Source: Nostoc linckia FACHB-104 (GTDB lineage: Bacteria > Cyanobacteriota > Cyanobacteriia > Cyanobacteriales > Nostocaceae). Taken from it: a DNA stretch of 54,413 bases. The stretch spans positions 1 through 54,413 of the forward strand of contig NZ_JACJQJ010000056.1 in the NCBI RefSeq assembly GCF_014696615.1, written 5' to 3'. Numbering within the stretch: the stretch's first letter is position 1; each line of letters starts with the position of its first letter. Shown piece by piece: positions 34,458 through 43,964 of the stretch. The notes beneath the pieces were generated by a model, which saw only the letters and a program-made list of their open reading frames with translations, was not told where the DNA came from and ran no database searches. A program made the position numbers and the translations under genes.

Positions 34458-36095
34458 ATGAAGTCTAGCTTTGAGTATCTAGAAGACCTGCTTGCGGACA
34501 ATTATCCAATCATCGCCTGTGAATCCCCCCTCCAAGAACGTCACCGGTTCCTCATTCGTATTACTACTTCCTGTCAGCAAGTAGGTAAAAAAGTCTATAT
34601 ATGGAATTTAAGCGAGGACAGTATTAAAGAATTAGTCGTCAGCCCCGAAAATAATCTTATTTTTCAAGAATTTGAGGACTATAAACCTTCCATCAAACAA
34701 AATACAGAAGATTATTTTCAAGTACTCAATTTTTGGAGGGTTTATTCTGGCACTGGAGTATTAATTGTTGAGAATATTTTTCCTTGGTTAAAAGAAACCA
34801 TAACTAAAGATACTGAATTTGTTCTTCTATCAGAATGGATTAAGTCGTCGCTAGTTAATCTCAAATTTCATACAAACAATAGCGATAAGACTACCATATT
34901 ACTAGGAGCCAATGCTGAGTTAGCAAGCGAAATAGCAGCAGAAATCCCCCTTTGGAGTCAAGAACTACCAGATACACAAGAAATTATTGATAATTTAATC
35001 AGCAGCAATTTATTTCCTTTAATTTATACTGAACAAGACTATTTAGAAATTGCTAACGCTAGTGCTGGTCTGTATATTTCTGATATTATTTCTTGCCTAA
35101 CCGATATTAGAAAAAATCATGACTTAGGAAATTCCAGTGAGATAGCAAAGCTTCTACTAGCAAAAAAAATTCAATTGCTCAACCGCTTGTACGACATTGA
35201 ATTCTTACCTCCACCAAAAGTCGAACTTGGTGGGTTAGAACTCATGCAGCAGTCATTCAAAAAGTTCAAGCGATTGCTTACACCGCGTGCTAAACAATAC
35301 AATCTGCGCGTACCCAAGGGAATTATGCTTGTGGGGCCACCAGGGACAGGAAAATCACACTCAGCAAAAGCCTGTTCCCAGAATATGGGTATTCCCCTCA
35401 TCATGGTCGATTGGGGCAACTTTAGAAGTTTTGGCAACCAAGCAGAAATGAAACTCAAACGCTTGTTGCGACTGGCAGATAGGCTAAACCAAGTAATTTT
35501 GTATTTCGACGACTTTGATAAAGGCTTCGCCGGGGATGATGACCTCGCCAAACGGCTAGCTGGTCAGCTGTTGACGTGGATGCAAGAGCGCACGTCAGAT
35601 GTACTGGTCATTGCGTCAGTTAACCGCATGGAATGGTTGCCACCCGAACTTACCCGTGCTGGACGGTTTGACTATTTATTTAAAGTAGACCTGCCCAATA
35701 ATGGGGAAAGATATAGTATCTTCAAACTGCACGCTGCCCGGTTTGACGAACGCTTTCGCAATGGCGGCGACCCTTGGAGTGAAGAACAGTGGCGCAGAAT
35801 TCTTAAAGCCACCAATCGGTGTGTAGGTGCAGAAATCCAGACAATTGTAGAACGCGCCGCTAGTACGATATTCTGCGAAACCATAACAGAAGATACCTAC
35901 TCAGAAAGCCAACTCTCCACACTCGAACTAACAATCGAGGCATTACTAGAAGAACGCCGTCAGATTAACCCGCTTGCTATCCGCGAAGCCGATAGAGTCG
36001 AATCGATGCGTAACAAAGCTGACCAACAAGCTTTACCTAGTAGCCCCCTTGATGAAAGCAAGTTTGCTGTTGGCAAGATTGATATTTTCAGCTAG
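34458..36095 (+). CDS. AAA+ ATPase (Ycf46/FtsH-like)
   Basis: The start I prefer is ATG 34458 (MKSSFEYLEDLL), giving 545 aa; a TTG at 34428 is possible. The N-terminal 240 residues are a poorly conserved helical/beta part typical of Ycf46-like ATPases. The AAA+ module has Walker A GPPGTGKS (293-300), Walker B ILYFDDFDK (D351-352), the sensor-1 region VIASVNRMEWLPPEL and the arginine-finger region RAGRFDYLFKVDLP. A C-terminal lid follows (AEIQTIVERAAS). It probably remodels a protein substrate. It stands at the left edge of the conjugation block with a DUF192 gene, and may serve plasmid transfer or stress functions. Confidence 0.85.
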   Translation: MKSSFEYLEDLLADNYPIIACESPLQERHRFLIRITTSCQQVGKKVYIWNLSEDSIKELVVSPENNLIFQEFEDYKPSIKQNTEDYFQVLNFWRVYSGTGVLIVENIFPWLKETITKDTEFVLLSEWIKSSLVNLKFHTNNSDKTTILLGANAELASEIAAEIPLWSQELPDTQEIIDNLISSNLFPLIYTEQDYLEIANASAGLYISDIISCLTDIRKNHDLGNSSEIAKLLLAKKIQLLNRLYDIEFLPPPKVELGGLELMQQSFKKFKRLLTPRAKQYNLRVPKGIMLVGPPGTGKSHSAKACSQNMGIPLIMVDWGNFRSFGNQAEMKLKRLLRLADRLNQVILYFDDFDKGFAGDDDLAKRLAGQLLTWMQERTSDVLVIASVNRMEWLPPELTRAGRFDYLFKVDLPNNGERYSIFKLHAARFDERFRNGGDPWSEEQWRRILKATNRCVGAEIQTIVERAASTIFCETITEDTYSESQLSTLELTIEALLEERRQINPLAIREADRVESMRNKADQQALPSSPLDESKFAVGKIDIFS

Positions 36096-36219
36096 CACAC
36101 CTCATAAATCAATTCAAAGTTTCATCATGTTTGGACGAAAGCAAATGTAACCAAAACATTTCAACAGTTCATAATGCTCGCTATTTCTAACCACTTTACT
36201 ACCTTATTTAGCTAAAACT

Positions 36220-36786
36220 ATGGAAGTTACAAGACAAACCGCTCAAACCAACATTCAAACTAAACAATCACAAAATCCAGAAAAAAGCCTATTTTTCAAA
36301 TTCATCAAATTTATCAAATTTGTTGGGCCAATTGCTGGTTTTACTGCTGCCCTCTCACCCCTACCGCTATACTTTTGGACTCGCCAGCCCCAGTATTTAC
36401 CTATTGGCGCAACCTTTACCAGTAACAATCAAACAATTCAACTCGAATTAGCAGACGATAGAAAAGAATATGCCCACGGACTCAAATTTCGTAATTCGAT
36501 TCCTGAAAATCACGGAATGTTATTTGTCCTCAAAAAACCTGAAAAAGTTAAACTTTGGATGAAGGATACGTATATTCCTTTAGATATGATATTCCTGCGA
36601 GATGGAGTTATCAAATCAATCATAGAAGCAGCTCCCCCTTGCAAAATCAAAACCTGTCCTAAGTACGATTCAGTCTATCCTGTTAACCAGGTTATTGAAC
36701 TACCTGCTAACAGTGCTAAAACCCTCAATCTCAAAGTAGGTAAGAAAATCCAACTCGATTTCAACACAAATATAATGCAGAATTAG
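36220..36786 (+). CDS. DUF192 family protein with N-terminal membrane anchor
   Basis: In this 188-aa protein, a lysine/phenylalanine-rich start leads to a membrane segment (about 33-58). The DUF192 domain (about 70-185) shows ADDRKEYAHGLKFR, NHGMLFVLKKPEKVKLWMKDTYIPLDMIFLRDGV and PPCKIKTCPKYDSVYPVNQVIELPA. This fold is a small beta-barrel, usually exported or periplasmic; its activity is unknown. The gene is common on cyanobacterial chromosomes and may be cargo here. Confidence 0.85.
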   Translation: MEVTRQTAQTNIQTKQSQNPEKSLFFKFIKFIKFVGPIAGFTAALSPLPLYFWTRQPQYLPIGATFTSNNQTIQLELADDRKEYAHGLKFRNSIPENHGMLFVLKKPEKVKLWMKDTYIPLDMIFLRDGVIKSIIEAAPPCKIKTCPKYDSVYPVNQVIELPANSAKTLNLKVGKKIQLDFNTNIMQN

Positions 36787-36860
36787 TTGACGGAGAGTTG
36801 ATCCATCACAGCAACCTAGCGGTAAACAACTGTAATTACGCTACCTCATATATCAATTTT

Positions 36861-36891
36861 TGACCCCCGATATAGCTTATATCGGGGGTCA
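36861..36891. repeat. Perfect 14-bp inverted repeat with 3-base loop
   Basis: TGACCCCCGATATA-GCT-TATATCGGGGGTCA is a perfect hairpin with a GC-rich core, the strongest one in the window. It lies in a 371-base gap before the secretion genes. Neither strand has a T-run after it, so it is not a standard rho-independent terminator. It could still be a rho-independent-like processing site, a protein-binding site, or part of a transfer origin. Confidence 0.6.
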
Positions 36892-36897
36892 AACATT

Positions 36898-37038
36898 ATG
36901 AAATCAATCACTGATTTAATTATTGGAAGTTGTCAAGCAAATTTGTCTGAGTTTTTACTGAATGATTTACTGAAAAACATAGTGTCTAAAAATAGAAAAT
37001 TTTTAGATGATTTTACGGTTATTAATCCCATAAAATAA
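36898..37038 (+). CDS. Possible 46-aa small protein
   Basis: An ATG seven bases after the 14-bp hairpin opens a 46-aa reading (MKSITDLIIGSCQANLSEF..., ending NPIK), hydrophobic and acidic, with no visible Shine-Dalgarno. It occupies the gap between the DUF192 and pilin genes. It could be a small membrane-associated or leader peptide, or chance. Confidence 0.3.
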   Translation: MKSITDLIIGSCQANLSEFLLNDLLKNIVSKNRKFLDDFTVINPIK

Positions 37039-37157
37039 TTCCACAAGTGAGAAGTTGGAGTAGATATTTACTCCAATCAAAACTTTGGTAAAAAGCAGTG
37101 TTGCGGCCTTAGTTACTCTACAAAGTTTCATCCACTAATTTCTGAAATAATCTTTTT

Positions 37158-37784
37158 ATGAGAACAGACTACGAATCTAATTTTGGCAGCGATAGCGAAG
37201 CGCTGCTGCGAAGCGCAGATCGCGTTCCTTCCCACGAAGAATACGGATACCCCGCTTCCACCCGTCGCAAAAAGCGCAACTGGAAAGAGAACGCTAGCAT
37301 CGCCGGACTAATGGCAGTTGGTACTGGCTTGATGATTGCAGATATCTCACTCCACCACATGGTGATGGCATCACTCGCGTTTGGAACTGGCATCGTAGCG
37401 TTACTACCCAAGGAAGCAAACTTGCTACTTTCTAACTTTGAGAAATGGCAGCGCAAGTATGGCATCAATATTTATACTGTTCTGTTCTGCTTGGTAGGTG
37501 TAGTATTTATGTTGGATATCGCCACTGCACCCGCAAATGCCCAGTTCATGCAAAACGCAGAGGATTTCTTCACAGAATACTTTACTGGTGTCAATGAAGA
37601 TATTATTAGGTACGTATTCGCTGTACTGCGCGGTTTGTTCCTAATTTACCTGGGTATTGGTCTTATTAGGGTTGTTCAAGCAGCCAGAAACGACGAAGAT
37701 TGGCAAACGATCGCCCGTACACCAATTATCGTTGCCCTCACAGTTGTAGTCGGAGACTTGCTTGCAGGACTGGTAACAGGCTGA
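37158..37784 (+). CDS. VirB2/TrbC-like conjugative pilin
   Basis: The 208-aa precursor has an unusually long N-terminal part with two hydrophobic stretches (about 48-88). A signal-like segment VLFCLVGVVFMLDIATAPANAQ follows in two pieces (about 108-129), and cleavage after ANA would release a mature part of about 80 residues. That part has two membrane helices (IIRYVFAVLRGLFLIYLGIGLI and IIVALTVVVGDLLAGLV) separated by a polar loop, as in VirB2 pilins. It is the first gene of the secretion block and is followed by a VirB3-like gene. The long preprotein is odd for the family. Confidence 0.7.
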   Translation: MRTDYESNFGSDSEALLRSADRVPSHEEYGYPASTRRKKRNWKENASIAGLMAVGTGLMIADISLHHMVMASLAFGTGIVALLPKEANLLLSNFEKWQRKYGINIYTVLFCLVGVVFMLDIATAPANAQFMQNAEDFFTEYFTGVNEDIIRYVFAVLRGLFLIYLGIGLIRVVQAARNDEDWQTIARTPIIVALTVVVGDLLAGLVTG

Positions 37785-37877
37785 TACGTTACTCGTCAAA
37801 AAAGCCACCACGAGTGGCACAATTCCACAAGTGCCACTCATCAAGATTTCAAAAACTGACTTTTGTCTTTCGTAATA

Positions 37878-38213
37878 ATGGGCAGAGAACGGGAATTTCG
37901 TACTGTCAACCGCGTATTAGGAGAACAACCACGCCTTGGGCCATTCCCCGCCGACCAAATTGTTCCTTGGAGTGCGATCGCTCTCATCTCCTACATGGTA
38001 GTTAAGGGTTTTATGCAAGCTTCCTGGCTCGCAACCGGAATTGTAACTGCTTGGGGATGGGCAACTTGGTGGACGGTAAGTGCCAACAAAGCTTTTTTGG
38101 GTAAGTTTGTCGGCACGCCGCGCATCACCCGTGGCTATAAACCTTTTGTTTCTCTCGTTAATCCTTTACAACCTCAATCCCAGAAAAAGCACCAGCTGAA
38201 AAAACGCAGATAA
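37878..38213 (+). CDS. VirB3-like inner-membrane protein
   Basis: About 111 aa from ATG 37878; a TTG start at 37863 is also open. RLGPFPADQIVPWSAIALISY and WLATGIVTAWGWATWWTV form two adjacent membrane segments (about 25-75), then a basic tail (HQLKKRR end). The size, two-helix hairpin and position between the pilin and VirB4-like genes match VirB3, which bridges the pilin and the VirB4 ATPase. Sequence similarity to other VirB3 proteins is low, so the call is mainly contextual. Confidence 0.65.
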   Translation: MGREREFRTVNRVLGEQPRLGPFPADQIVPWSAIALISYMVVKGFMQASWLATGIVTAWGWATWWTVSANKAFLGKFVGTPRITRGYKPFVSLVNPLQPQSQKKHQLKKRR

Positions 38214-38255
38214 AGCTCCTCAAGTAAAAAATATCACCGAACGAGACTACAGGCC

Positions 38256-41084
38256 ATGAGTTCGACCGCCTCAACGAAAACAAAGGACAAAATTGGTAAA
38301 AAATCCCTCGATACCGAACAATTAGGTGTTGTCAAAAACCTAACACCGTTCGAGGATATTACTCATTTAGCCGGGATTGCAAGTATCTCGCTTGCTGGTC
38401 GTAGAGATATCGGCGCACTCATCCTCCAGAAAAAAGAAGATATTCAAATTAAGTTCTGCTTCGACGTACAAGGAGTCCACCCGTCTTTACCAGAAGAACA
38501 GATTCTCCCAATTTTTGAAAATATTGAGGGTGGACTCAAAGAACTTCCCGAACGCGAAACCTTGACAATTCACCTTGGTTCGTTCACTGATGATTTTCTC
38601 CGGCAGCAGGAACTAAAAAAGATAGAGGATAAATGCGACCTAGAGCAACTAACTTTATTAGTGCGATCGGAACGTCTGCGAGCAAGAGAACTCACTAAAG
38701 CGGGAACTCGTAAAAATAAGTTTTTACGTTTCTGGTGTACCTATAGTGTCCTGGCTTCTGAAGACAGTCGCTCAAATGATGCAATTGAAAAAACTATCAA
38801 ACAATTACAAAATGCCTGGTTTCAATTTACTGGGCAAATTCACAGTGTTCGGCAAGAAAGAATCGAAACAATTTTACGGGATAGTTTTACCTCTGGGTTT
38901 CAACGGTGGGAACAACTTTTGACAAACTCGATGGGGCTTTCAGTGCGAGCAGTCACAAGTGAGGAAGTATGGTCAATTCTTTGGAGCCAATTTAACCGTA
39001 GCGATACACCCAAAGTTCCCAATCCCCTCATATTAGATGAAGAGGGACTTCGAGAAGTTCAAACTAGCGATTTCCACATTCGCCACCTGATGCTGGAGAA
39101 TGAAAAATCTGTCCCGTTTCTCGATCGCAGCTGGGTAAGACTGCAAGACAAGTATATCGGCGTTCTTCAGTTCAGCGAAAAGCCCCAAGGCTGGGTAGAT
39201 GAATACGCCCAGCTTCGATACCTCTGGGAGGTAATATCCAAAGAAAAAATCTCCGACACCGAGATTATCTGCCAGCTATCTAAAGCCAACCAGGGACTTG
39301 CCAAAACTGCTCTGCAACGGATTACCAAACAGTCAATTACCTCCAGTGCGATGTCTTCAGAGAAAGGGTCAATTGACGTAAAAGCCAATATGAACATTGA
39401 GGAGGCAGTGAAAGCACAAGAAACTATCCTCAGAGGCAGTCTCCCAATTCATACTGCTGTTGTTTTTTGCGTCCATCGTCACAGTCGTCAAAAACTTGAC
39501 GAAGCTTGTCAATACCTTTCTAGCTGCTTCTTACGCCCTGCTGTAGTCGAGCGAGAAGTCGAGTATGCCTGGAAAACATGGTTACAATGTGTACCTGTTG
39601 TTTGGGAAAACCTACTTACAAGGCCCTTTAACCGTCGCCTGCCTTATTTCTCATCAGAAGTTCCCGGACTCATGCCGATAGTCAGAACGGCTACAGGAGA
39701 TAAATCCGGGTTTGAGCTAATTGCTGAAGAGGGAGGAACCCCAGTACATCTTGACTTGTACAAGCAGCACAAAAATCTCGCCATTTTTGGTACTACCCGT
39801 GCGGGTAAATCTGTCTTAGTAGCAGGTCTATTAACACCTGCCTTGGCTCAAAACATTCCCGTAATTGCGCTTGATTATCCCAAACCCGATGGTACTAGCA
39901 CGTTTACCGACTACACCAAATTTATGGGAGAAGAAGGGGCATATTTCGATATTAGTAAAGAATCAAACAATCTATTTGAATTACCTGATTTAAGGGGGTA
40001 TGAGCCTGAAGTTATTAAAGAGAGGATGACCGATTTCAAGGAATTCTTGAAATCCACATTAATGATTATGGTGCTAGGGACAAATCCTGTAGGGGTAAGT
40101 CCGACAATGGTATCAAATATCGAAAGTATCATTACAATTACAATTGAAACTTTTTACAACGATGAAGATATCAAAATTCGGTACAAGCTAGCATTAGAAA
40201 ATGGACTGGGAACACCTGAATGGGCAGATATTCCCACACTTAAAGATTTCTATAATTATTGTTCGCCTGGATTTATCAAGCTCGATTCCATCACCAATAA
40301 TAGTAAAGAAATTCTCGATGCCCTTGACCAAATCAGATTGCGATTAAAGTTTTGGCTAAATTCACGAGTTGGGCAATCAATTGCTAATCCATCTAGCTTT
40401 AGAACTGATGCTCGATTGCTTGTATTCGCACTGCGATCGCTTGGGAGTGAAGCCGATGCCGCAGTCCTCGCTCTGAGTGCCTATTCCGCAGCCTTACGTA
40501 GAGCTTTATCATCTAAAGTATCAATATTTTTCTTAGATGAAGCACCAATTTTATTCAATTTTGAGAGCATAGCCGAGCTAATTGGTAGACTCTGCGCTAA
40601 CGGGGCAAAAGCAGGTATACGTGTAATTTTATCTGCCCAAGAACCAGAAAGTATTTTCCAAAGTAAGTCTGCTTCCAAGATATTTGCTAACATCACAACT
40701 CGCCTGATTGGTCGGATTCAAACATCGGCAGTTGACCCATTTGTGAATAGGTTTAAATATCCTTATGAAATTATCGCGCGTAATAGTACCGAAGCATTCT
40801 TCCCAAAACGCGAAAGTATTTATTCACAGTGGTTAGTTGATGACAATGGCAAACTTACTTTCTGTAGGTATTATCCTGCTTATTGCTTACTTGCAGCAGT
40901 AGCAAATAACCCGAATGAGCAAGAATTACGCACTCTATTTCTCAATAAATATGCCGATAATCCAATGCTGGGTATGGTGAAATTTTCAGAAAGCTACATA
41001 CAAATGCTTCGGGGAGATGAGTTAAGTCAAGAAGCACAACAATTACTGGATAACAATAATAATCAGCAATTAAAGTCAGCATAA
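38256..41084 (+). CDS. virB4: VirB4/TraC-like conjugation ATPase
   Basis: The 942-aa protein has a long N-terminal region (1-480). The ATPase core has Walker A GTTRAGKS at 512-519, Walker B with the acidic pair in SIFFLDEAPILFNF (about 755-765) and a downstream RVILSAQEPESIF motif. This layout is that of VirB4-type ATPases, which energise assembly of the secretion channel and pilus. The length is somewhat above the usual 800-850. The next gene, VirB5-like, is 112 bases away. Confidence 0.87.
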   Translation: MSSTASTKTKDKIGKKSLDTEQLGVVKNLTPFEDITHLAGIASISLAGRRDIGALILQKKEDIQIKFCFDVQGVHPSLPEEQILPIFENIEGGLKELPERETLTIHLGSFTDDFLRQQELKKIEDKCDLEQLTLLVRSERLRARELTKAGTRKNKFLRFWCTYSVLASEDSRSNDAIEKTIKQLQNAWFQFTGQIHSVRQERIETILRDSFTSGFQRWEQLLTNSMGLSVRAVTSEEVWSILWSQFNRSDTPKVPNPLILDEEGLREVQTSDFHIRHLMLENEKSVPFLDRSWVRLQDKYIGVLQFSEKPQGWVDEYAQLRYLWEVISKEKISDTEIICQLSKANQGLAKTALQRITKQSITSSAMSSEKGSIDVKANMNIEEAVKAQETILRGSLPIHTAVVFCVHRHSRQKLDEACQYLSSCFLRPAVVEREVEYAWKTWLQCVPVVWENLLTRPFNRRLPYFSSEVPGLMPIVRTATGDKSGFELIAEEGGTPVHLDLYKQHKNLAIFGTTRAGKSVLVAGLLTPALAQNIPVIALDYPKPDGTSTFTDYTKFMGEEGAYFDISKESNNLFELPDLRGYEPEVIKERMTDFKEFLKSTLMIMVLGTNPVGVSPTMVSNIESIITITIETFYNDEDIKIRYKLALENGLGTPEWADIPTLKDFYNYCSPGFIKLDSITNNSKEILDALDQIRLRLKFWLNSRVGQSIANPSSFRTDARLLVFALRSLGSEADAAVLALSAYSAALRRALSSKVSIFFLDEAPILFNFESIAELIGRLCANGAKAGIRVILSAQEPESIFQSKSASKIFANITTRLIGRIQTSAVDPFVNRFKYPYEIIARNSTEAFFPKRESIYSQWLVDDNGKLTFCRYYPAYCLLAAVANNPNEQELRTLFLNKYADNPMLGMVKFSESYIQMLRGDELSQEAQQLLDNNNNQQLKSA

Positions 41085-41196
41085 ATTATAGAAAAAAAGC
41101 TAAGAATAATCTGGATTTATAAAAACAAGAATCAATAACTAATAAACAAGTGGCTTAACTTTAATTGCCACATTAATTATTTTATCCACGAAAAGT

Positions 41197-41928
41197 ATGA
41201 AACCAAAATTCAAGTTTACTAAGAAAGGAGTAATAATCGGGTCAATAATTGGTCTGGTTACTTTACTCGGTACAGCACCCAGTTATGCCTTTTCAATTGA
41301 GGATTTCTTCAAGGTTTTAGGGAAATTCAATAACTATTTTGAGGAAACCAAAAAGGAACTCACTTTAGGAACTAATAAATGGGGTGGGATGAAAGGCGAA
41401 GCTAAAACTGCTATTCAGACTGGCAGTATGGATATGCCAGATCCAGTAAACTCAGCCGAAAAGCTCAAAGAGCAACTCAAGAGCAAGGGTAACTGGAATG
41501 AAAGCAACACAGTTGAAGCTGCGGTCAGTGCAGCTAACGAACTGGAGAGAGAAACCACCCGCGCCACGATCGCCAGCGTCTTAGGGGAAGTCGGTCAGGA
41601 ACGTACCAAAAATGAGATAGAAGCAACTGAACAAACTGTAGCTGAGGCCAAAGAACTCGCAGAATCTGCACAACCAATGGATGCTTCACAAAACATCCTC
41701 AAGGTAATTGCTGCCCAAAACTCGCAAATTGTCTCAATGTTGGGTCAATCTCGCATTGACGGACTGCAAACACGGCACGATGCCCAGCAAACTAACCTAA
41801 TGCTATCTCAACTTGCCGAACAGGGGGCAAGCGATCGCCGTCGTCAAAACCTGATGATGGACGGTATCAGCGCCCAGTATATCGAAATCAGTGGGTTTAG
41901 CAGTCTCAAAACTACCGCCGGTGAATAA
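41197..41928 (+). CDS. VirB5/TrbJ-like exported coiled-coil protein
   Basis: The 243-aa protein has a basic start and a signal peptide (KKGVIIGSIIGLVTLLGTAPSYA, about 9-31) with probable cleavage after SYA. An all-helical mature chain with heptad-like stretches follows (ETEQTVAEAKELAESAQ, then DGLQTRHDAQQTNLMLSQLAEQ). Its position between VirB4 and VirB6 types and its helical, cysteine-free exported nature fit VirB5/TrbJ, the minor pilus component. No strong motif exists in that family, so context carries most of the weight. Confidence 0.72.
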   Translation: MKPKFKFTKKGVIIGSIIGLVTLLGTAPSYAFSIEDFFKVLGKFNNYFEETKKELTLGTNKWGGMKGEAKTAIQTGSMDMPDPVNSAEKLKEQLKSKGNWNESNTVEAAVSAANELERETTRATIASVLGEVGQERTKNEIEATEQTVAEAKELAESAQPMDASQNILKVIAAQNSQIVSMLGQSRIDGLQTRHDAQQTNLMLSQLAEQGASDRRRQNLMMDGISAQYIEISGFSSLKTTAGE

Positions 41929-41998
41929 TTCACCCTAATTAGTTGGTCATCTCAATTGCAGAGATGACCAACTCTCTATCAGGTACATAATACAGACC

Positions 41999-43150
41999 AT
42001 GTTAGAACATCTTGTAATTGCAACCGACCCATTCTTCGGGCAAGACATTTTAGAAAATGCGTCAGCTGGAGCGCAACTAGTAGCAGAAGGTTTTAATGAA
42101 CTTTGGCAGGAAACCCTCAACGGTAACTTGTACGGCTCCATGTGCAAAGTTGGTCAGTTTTTTGCGATCGCTACACTCACCCTTTTTATGGTTGAGTTAG
42201 GCAAAAACTGGATAAATCAAGAAGATATGAAAGCCCTCTCCAGTTGGATATGGCCCATTCTGGTGATCGGACTACTAGCTAACAATGGCACTTTACTCAG
42301 AAGTGGAACACTCGCCATCCGGGGATACATTAATACTGTTAATAATGACATCCTAGAATTTACTGCTGCCGGAGCCAACCTAGAAGTAGCATTCAACCGC
42401 GCAGTCGGCAATATTGCCCTCCAGCAGCAAGTAGGGACGGCAATGGAAAGATGCCGCTCCATCCCTGGTAACACGCAAGATTCAATCACCTGCTTGCAAC
42501 AAGCAGAAGCAGAACTCAAAACCTCAGCCCCCGATCTATTTAAAGGAGAAGCCCCCGATAGCGGTAGTTGGGAATTTAACCCTCTTCAAGCTTTATCTGA
42601 TGCTAAAGACGCGCTCGAAAACCTCTCCCCTGGTCAAATCGCCGAAAAGATTGGTAATACTATCACTAGTACAATCGGTTCGATGATTACCGGATTTGTC
42701 GCAGTTATCCTCCTCGCGCTCAATAACGCTTACCAGTGGGGTATCGAATTCACGATGCTTTTAACTGCCCTACTTGGCCCGTTGGCAATAGGCGGTTCGC
42801 TACTCCCCTTTGGCGCAAAACCTATTTTCGCTTGGCTAACTGGTTATTTCACCGTTGGAATGGCGAAACTCTGCTTCAACATGATTATTGGTTTGTGCGG
42901 ACAACTTATCGCTAATTCCGAACAAAATCAACCGATGATATTTCTGCTTTTTGTTGGGTTAGTTTCTCCTATCCTGGCATCTGCATTAGCCGCAGGTGGT
43001 GGAATAGCTGTTTGGACAGGATTAGGTAAAACAGTAGCATTTGGCTCTGAAATTGCAGCAGGAATCGCTACAGGTGGAGCAAGTACAACTGCTACGGTTG
43101 CTGTCAATGCCACCAAATTTGTTAGTTCCAAAATCAAAGTTAAAAAGTAA
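41999..43150 (+). CDS. VirB6/TrbL-like polytopic membrane protein
   Basis: The 383-aa protein has about six hydrophobic segments: near 52-66, 83-100, 220-245, 250-275, 280-305 and 312-345. A polar loop of about 115 residues lies in the middle, and a basic tail (SSKIKVKK) ends the chain. That is the VirB6/TrbL pattern of an inner-membrane channel part. It follows the VirB5-like gene and precedes the VirB8-like gene by 13 bases. Confidence 0.78.
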   Translation: MLEHLVIATDPFFGQDILENASAGAQLVAEGFNELWQETLNGNLYGSMCKVGQFFAIATLTLFMVELGKNWINQEDMKALSSWIWPILVIGLLANNGTLLRSGTLAIRGYINTVNNDILEFTAAGANLEVAFNRAVGNIALQQQVGTAMERCRSIPGNTQDSITCLQQAEAELKTSAPDLFKGEAPDSGSWEFNPLQALSDAKDALENLSPGQIAEKIGNTITSTIGSMITGFVAVILLALNNAYQWGIEFTMLLTALLGPLAIGGSLLPFGAKPIFAWLTGYFTVGMAKLCFNMIIGLCGQLIANSEQNQPMIFLLFVGLVSPILASALAAGGGIAVWTGLGKTVAFGSEIAAGIATGGASTTATVAVNATKFVSSKIKVKK

Positions 43151-43163
43151 TTAACAAATAATT

Positions 43164-43940
43164 ATGCTTAAACCTAAGTCTAAATCTCAACCAGCTCGGC
43201 TCCTCAGTTATGGTCAATCTACCTCCACACCTATTGCAATGGCGATCGCCGTAACAGCAGGAGGAACTATCTTATCTACCCTATTGCAAATAATAAATAT
43301 TGGCATGAGTGCTAGCACAAATCATCATGTCAAAGGCATGACGATAGTTCAACTCCAAGATGGGTCTATTTCACCTGGTAAATTTGCTGCTCCCAACGAA
43401 CGCGAAGCCGAAACTATCAAACGCTTTATCTCAGATAGCATGATTAAAATGTTCGGCTGGAACGGAATAATCGAAGCAACAGAAAATGGCGAAAATGTTA
43501 CTAAACCTGATAGGGGAATAGATATTCAAACAACAAAAAATAGTAGAAAGAAAATTCCCACTAGAGCCTGGGAAGCTGCATTTGCACTATCTGAAAATCA
43601 AGATTTCCGAGCAAATTTTCTCAAGAAATTAGCAGAAATCGTTCCAAGTGGTGTATTTAACGGTGAAGTTCAAGTTTCACTCGTCACCCGCCATATCTCT
43701 GAACCCAGAAAAATCAAAGATGGGCAGTGGGAAGTTGATTATATCGCTACACTCGTCAGCTTTAATAGGAACGAAAACCAAGGCAAAGGAATCGCCTTTA
43801 ACAAAACAATTACTGTCGAAGCTGTCGATACTCCCAAGTTATTAAATAAGCCAACTGAACTCGATAAGAAAATTTATTTAATACGAGAACCAGGTTTAGA
43901 AATTACTCAAATCGTTGATTATAACCTCGGCAAGAAATAA
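43164..43940 (+). CDS. VirB8/TraE-like bitopic protein
   Basis: The 258-aa protein has a cytoplasmic basic start, one membrane segment (about 25-48, MAIAVTAGGTILSTLLQIINIG) and a periplasmic domain of mixed alpha/beta. DGQWEVDYIATLVSFNR and ITQIVDYNL at the end are the strands seen in VirB8-type domains. It sits next to the VirB10-like gene, whose ATG is 24 bases past its stop. VirB8 proteins help assemble the channel. Confidence 0.72.
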   Translation: MLKPKSKSQPARLLSYGQSTSTPIAMAIAVTAGGTILSTLLQIINIGMSASTNHHVKGMTIVQLQDGSISPGKFAAPNEREAETIKRFISDSMIKMFGWNGIIEATENGENVTKPDRGIDIQTTKNSRKKIPTRAWEAAFALSENQDFRANFLKKLAEIVPSGVFNGEVQVSLVTRHISEPRKIKDGQWEVDYIATLVSFNRNENQGKGIAFNKTITVEAVDTPKLLNKPTELDKKIYLIREPGLEITQIVDYNLGKK

Positions 43941-43964
43941 GAATTGTTAATCAAGCATAAAACT

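Noticed and set aside
36861-36891. Standard rho-independent terminator
   Set aside because: No T-run follows on either strand, so I list it only as an inverted repeat.
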